Shown here: piece by piece, positions 61,136 through 64,000 of the stretch
Layout of the letters: each line of letters opens with the position of its first letter
Position numbering within the stretch: position 1 is the first letter of the stretch
Program-made: the position numbers and the translations under genes
NCBI RefSeq assembly: GCF_002234615.1
Contig: NZ_NMQW01000033.1
Location: forward strand, 124,001 to 188,000
DNA length: 64,000 bases
Source of the DNA: Paenibacillus rigui
GTDB taxonomy: Bacteria; Bacillota; Bacilli; Paenibacillales; NBRC-103111
Direction of reading: 5' to 3'
The notes under the pieces: model-generated
What the model was told of the DNA's origin: nothing
Databases searched by the model: none
Seen by the model: only the letters and a program-made list of their open reading frames with translations

Positions 61136-61171
61136 AAAGAAACGGCTCGTTGTGAAACGAACCGTTTCTTG
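61136..61171 (-). terminator. Hairpin between the binding-protein gene and the rest of the ABC operon
   Basis: On the reverse strand AAGAAACGGTTCGTT pairs with AACGAGCCGTTTCTT around TCAC. The following sequence TACTCAG lacks a long T run, so it is likely an attenuator or mRNA stabiliser that raises binding-protein output. Confidence 0.7.
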
Positions 61172-61180
61172 ACATCACCG

Positions 61181-62479
61181 TTATTTTTTTAGAAGCGGTG
61201 TGATTTTTTCATCCATCGTTTTTATAATTTGTTCAGGCTGTGCCGTTTGGCCGAACAGCTGATCAAATCCGGCTAAAATCTCGTTATCGATCTTCTGCCA
61301 TTGAACGTGTCCCGGCTGTACGATGGCTTTGGCCATCTCATCGATAACGGCTTGCTTAATGATTGCAGGCTCCGGACCATCGGGCTGTTTAAGAAAAGAA
61401 TCCGAATTCAGCACGGATTTGCGCGGAGGCACGAAGAAGGTGGAAGAGCTTTGAATACCTTCCTGGCTGGCAAAAAACTTCAGCAGCTCCTTAACTTCCT
61501 TCTGATTTTTACTTTCTTTAAAAACAACGTAGCCCGCTTGTCCCATCATCGGAACCGATCCTTTGGATCCGGAAGGCATCGGAGCGATGCTCCATTTAAA
61601 ATCCTTGATGGTACGGGCTTTGGACACGTAGCTGTATCCATCGAAGAACATGCCTATTTTTCCAGATTCGAAATTGATTTGTTCTCCTGCCTTAGGATGC
61701 GATTGATCGACGAACATCATATTTTGAAGCATTTTCAAAGTATCGACACCGTACTTATCGTTCCATGTAAACTTGGTCATCTCTTTATCGAACGGCCCGC
61801 TGCCATTCGACCATGCATAGGATGACAGGATAATCCACGTTTTCCAATCGCGGAAGAAATTGGCGCCGTATACTTTGTTGGCTCCAGTACCGCTTGTGAT
61901 AGCTTTAGCTGATTTGGTAAATTCCTCCCAGGTCCACTTGCCTTGCTTAGCCAGCTCGTTTGGAGAGGGAAGTCCGGCTTTGTCGAACAAATCCTGATTG
62001 TAGAACATGACGCTCGGAGGCGTTGAGAAAGGTAAACCGTACAATTTGTCGTCTTTGGTAAACAAGCTCAACGTGGAAGGAATGAAATCATCCATATGGA
62101 ATGAAGCATCTGTTTTGACATCAGACACATCGGCCAAAATATCGTTAGCCATAAACTGAGGCACCATACGCTCGGATACCCAAGCAAGATCTGGCAGCTC
62201 ACGTCCTGCGGCTAGCACGGATACCTTCTGCTGATAGTCGGCGAATGGAATCGACTCCATAGTTACAGTCACATTCGGATGCGTCTTTTTGTAAGTCTCA
62301 AGCAGCTTGTTGTACATATCAAGATGTGCTTGATTCCCCCAAGTCAAAAATTTCAATGTCACCGGTTTATTGCCTGCACCGGCTTGAGCAGCATCTTGCT
62401 TTGCAGGTTCCTTCGTGGAACATCCTGCGGACAGAGCGAGCATAGGTATGACTAAAAGACTGCTTACCCATTTCTTCAT
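61181..62479 (-). CDS. Sugar ABC transporter substrate-binding lipoprotein
   Basis: Start MKKWVSSLLV follows GGGGGG and gives 432 residues. Lipoprotein signal with lipobox ALSAGC. The mature part is a CUT1-type (family 1) solute-binding protein: VTLKFLTWGNQAHLDMYNKLLETYKKTHPNVTVTMESI near the N-terminus, GLPFSTPPSVMFYNQDLFDKAGLPSP, and WTWEEFTKSAKAIT. Many family members bind oligosaccharides or polyols. It is the first gene of the operon and is read away from the two-component genes. The ligand is unknown. Confidence 0.94.
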   Translation of the reverse strand: MKKWVSSLLVIPMLALSAGCSTKEPAKQDAAQAGAGNKPVTLKFLTWGNQAHLDMYNKLLETYKKTHPNVTVTMESIPFADYQQKVSVLAAGRELPDLAWVSERMVPQFMANDILADVSDVKTDASFHMDDFIPSTLSLFTKDDKLYGLPFSTPPSVMFYNQDLFDKAGLPSPNELAKQGKWTWEEFTKSAKAITSGTGANKVYGANFFRDWKTWIILSSYAWSNGSGPFDKEMTKFTWNDKYGVDTLKMLQNMMFVDQSHPKAGEQINFESGKIGMFFDGYSYVSKARTIKDFKWSIAPMPSGSKGSVPMMGQAGYVVFKESKNQKEVKELLKFFASQEGIQSSSTFFVPPRKSVLNSDSFLKQPDGPEPAIIKQAVIDEMAKAIVQPGHVQWQKIDNEILAGFDQLFGQTAQPEQIIKTMDEKITPLLKK

Positions 62480-62520
62480 GCAATTCCCCCCTCGATTCAT
62501 AAATACTGTCTACAGCTTTC

Positions 62521-62550
62521 ATTATATAGGCGGCGGTGGTACCAAAAAAT
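62521..62550 (-). promoter_or_regulatory. Probable activator-dependent promoter of the ABC operon
   Basis: On the reverse strand a perfect -10 TATAAT (62526-62521) lies ~45 nt before the binding-protein start, with no recognisable -35 at the right distance. Such a promoter would need an activator, which the neighbouring AraC-type response regulator could supply. Confidence 0.45.
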
Positions 62551-62589
62551 CACGCAGCGTTTAGGTTTGGTTCGTTATTTATAGATGTT

Positions 62590-63369
62590 TTATGTACCAT
62601 GATCCTCCCGGTAAGAGCCTGGTGACATGCCGACCTGCTGCTTGAATACAAGCATGAAATGCTTTGGGCTTTGATAACCGGATAGCCGGGCCACGTCGTA
62701 TATTTTCAAATCGGTCTGCACAAGAAGATGCTTAGCCCTTTCAATCCGGATTTGCATAATATAATCGGATAAATTCATCGCTGTTTCCGATTTGAATAAC
62801 TGGCTGAGATAGGCCGGGTTTAAATGGATGTAGTCGGACAAGGTCTGAAGACGCAAATCGCCTTCGGGATGAGCTTGAATGTACTCTTTGATTTTGCGGA
62901 TGAGCCGTTTTCCTTCGCCGTTTTTTATCATGGGATCCTTCGTGCTTGTTTCCGTATGCGCTTCTGCTCTTTTCGTTGGTCCTTCATGTCCCTTGCGCTC
63001 AAGCGCTTGATGGATGCGTTCCAGGGCGGATACCAATGCCATACGATTAATCGGTTTTAGCAAATAATCCGATACTCCGAAGCGCAGCGCCCTTTGGGCG
63101 TACTCAAAGTCGCTGTACCCGCTTATAATTAAAAGCGGCATATCAGCGTAACGCTCTCTGATTTTGGCGATCAGCGATAATCCGTCCATCTCGCGCATCC
63201 GTATGTCTGTAATAACCACATCAGGCATTTCCGCTTGCAAATAGGCTAACGCTTCTTTACCATGAGCGGCTTCTTTAACAATTTCAAATTCCCCCGACAC
63301 TTTGGTAATTAAATGTCTGATGCCTGTCCGGATAATTTCTTCATCCTCAACCAGTAATATTTTGAACAT
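62590..63369 (-). CDS. Response regulator with AraC-type output (YesN-like)
   Basis: 259 residues from MFKILLVEDEE (an ATG two codons earlier is possible). Receiver domain 1-120: acidic pair VEDEE, phospho-acceptor in VVITDIRMREMDG, the conserved Thr/Ser in LLIISGYSDF and the lysine in YLLKPI. A linker of ~40 residues precedes two AraC-type helix-turn-helix motifs (LQTLSDYIHLNPAYLSQLFK and DLKIYDVARLSGYQSPKHFMLVFKQQVGMSPGSYR). It overlaps the end of the kinase gene by ~20 nt. It should activate the ABC operon when phosphorylated. Confidence 0.93.
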   Translation of the reverse strand: MFKILLVEDEEIIRTGIRHLITKVSGEFEIVKEAAHGKEALAYLQAEMPDVVITDIRMREMDGLSLIAKIRERYADMPLLIISGYSDFEYAQRALRFGVSDYLLKPINRMALVSALERIHQALERKGHEGPTKRAEAHTETSTKDPMIKNGEGKRLIRKIKEYIQAHPEGDLRLQTLSDYIHLNPAYLSQLFKSETAMNLSDYIMQIRIERAKHLLVQTDLKIYDVARLSGYQSPKHFMLVFKQQVGMSPGSYREDHGT

Positions 63370-64000
63370 CTTCATTCTTCCTTTCCGTTAGGGGGATCGT
63401 GATGGTAAAGGCAATGCCTTGGCCGGGACTTCCGTCGAATTGAAGCTCATAGAGGGGACCGAACATTAACACGAGCCGCTGGTTGATATTGCGTAAGGCA
63501 ACGCCTTGTTTACGCTCTCCATCCGGCAGGGGGGATGATAAAGACGATCTCAACCGTTCGATTTCACGTTCTGACATACCGATTCCGTCATCCCTGACCG
63601 TTAAAAGCAGTTCATCGCCGAATCGAACGGCAGTAATCCATATTGTACCGCCTGTATGTGTGTCTCCAACGCCGTGAAAGATTGAATTTTCTACAAGCGG
63701 CTGCAGCAGCAGCTTGGGGACAAGAACGTGCTCCACGCCAGGCTCGATATCGAAAATAAAATGCAGACGGTTCCCATAGCGCAGCTGCTGGATTTTTGCA
63801 TAGGAGCCTACAGAAGCCAGCTCTTCCTCCAGCAGCACCAGCCTGTCGTATTGATCGACGGAGTACCTCATCAATTGCCCCAAAGTGGAGACCATATCCG
63901 ATACCTCGTAATTTTCACGTTCCAGGGCTTTCATATTAATGGATTCGAGTGTGTTATAAATAAAGTGCGGATTGATCTGACTTTGCAGTGCCGCCAGCTC
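63347..64000 (-). CDS. Sensor histidine kinase (YesM-like), C-terminal part; 5' end outside window
   Basis: The frame is open at the window edge; 217 residues are visible. It starts within the His_kinase motif ELAALQSQINPHFIYNTLES, where the His of NPHF is the phosphorylation site. It then shows LLLQPLVENSIFHG (N-box), RDDGIGM (G1) and GVALRNINQRLVLMFG, the ATPase layout of the LytS/YesM class. The sensor and HAMP regions lie outside. It is co-transcribed with the overlapping response regulator. Confidence 0.95.
   Translation of the reverse strand, partial: ELAALQSQINPHFIYNTLESINMKALERENYEVSDMVSTLGQLMRYSVDQYDRLVLLEEELASVGSYAKIQQLRYGNRLHFIFDIEPGVEHVLVPKLLLQPLVENSIFHGVGDTHTGGTIWITAVRFGDELLLTVRDDGIGMSEREIERLRSSLSSPLPDGERKQGVALRNINQRLVLMFGPLYELQFDGSPGQGIAFTITIPLTERKNEDVQNITG

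Overview
The window looks like a chromosome segment from a Gram-positive, endospore-forming member of the Paenibacillaceae (Paenibacillus or a close relative). Evidence: S-layer-homology (SLH) proteins, an alpha/beta-type SASP, the conserved Bacillales block polA-mutM-ytaF-coaE followed by nrdR, YdjO, YtaF, the futalosine menaquinone genes mqnB/mqnD, strong AGGAGG-type ribosome sites with frequent TTG/GTG starts, and a YesM/YesN-type two-component system beside a sugar ABC operon. No plasmid, phage, insertion sequence or CRISPR signature was seen.

Layout. 1-6.4 kb: end of an SLH protein, uracil permease, YdjO, mqnBD (reverse) and a secreted pectate lyase (reverse) with a cre-like site. 6.7-13.8 kb: CYTH protein, LysR regulator, MFS transporter, a large unknown membrane-anchored protein, a Cof-type HAD phosphatase and a fluoride-type CLC. 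13.9-20.7 kb: a chemoreceptor (reverse), then pstS, pstCAB and phoU with two PHO boxes of identical geometry. 20.8-28.6 kb: Rrf2 regulator, DsbA/FrnE-like protein, nitroreductase, a TetR-controlled carotenoid-oxygenase operon (reverse), an EAL-CBS-GGDEF protein and a HAD protein. 28.7-35.3 kb: housekeeping block polA to nrdR, with a SASP and tRNA-Ala(GGC). 35.3-36.2 kb: three tandem copies, plus a fragment, of a ~217-bp repeat that includes the tRNA 3' end and its terminator. 36.2-42.1 kb: accessory region with a DUF3231 protein, a small acidic protein, an SMP-30-like protein, two TetR systems with well-formed palindromic operators, a decayed short-chain dehydrogenase and a deletion scar of a spore-germinant-receptor operon. 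42.4-48 kb: a 1141-residue RCC1-repeat/SLH surface protein and htpG under a CIRCE element. 48.2-57.2 kb: a diguanylate cyclase (reverse), then a cluster for a CDP-3-C-methyl-6-deoxyhexose with glycosyltransferases and an MBL-Rieske fusion, preceded by a sigma-K-like promoter. 57.3-64 kb (reverse): YesM/YesN-like two-component system and a CUT1 ABC operon that also encodes a TIM-barrel-like protein and an FAD oxidoreductase.

How the genes work together: phosphate starvation should drive pst/phoU through PhoP. The CDP-sugar cluster would make a branched deoxysugar and transfer it to a surface, most likely the spore, given the promoter. The last operon would sense, import and oxidise an unidentified carbohydrate-like compound. 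The accessory region around 35-42 kb carries several signs of past rearrangement (tandem duplication, operon deletion, gene decay). Start sites were chosen by ribosome-binding sites and often differ from the longest reading frame. All functions are inferred from sequence motifs read by eye.
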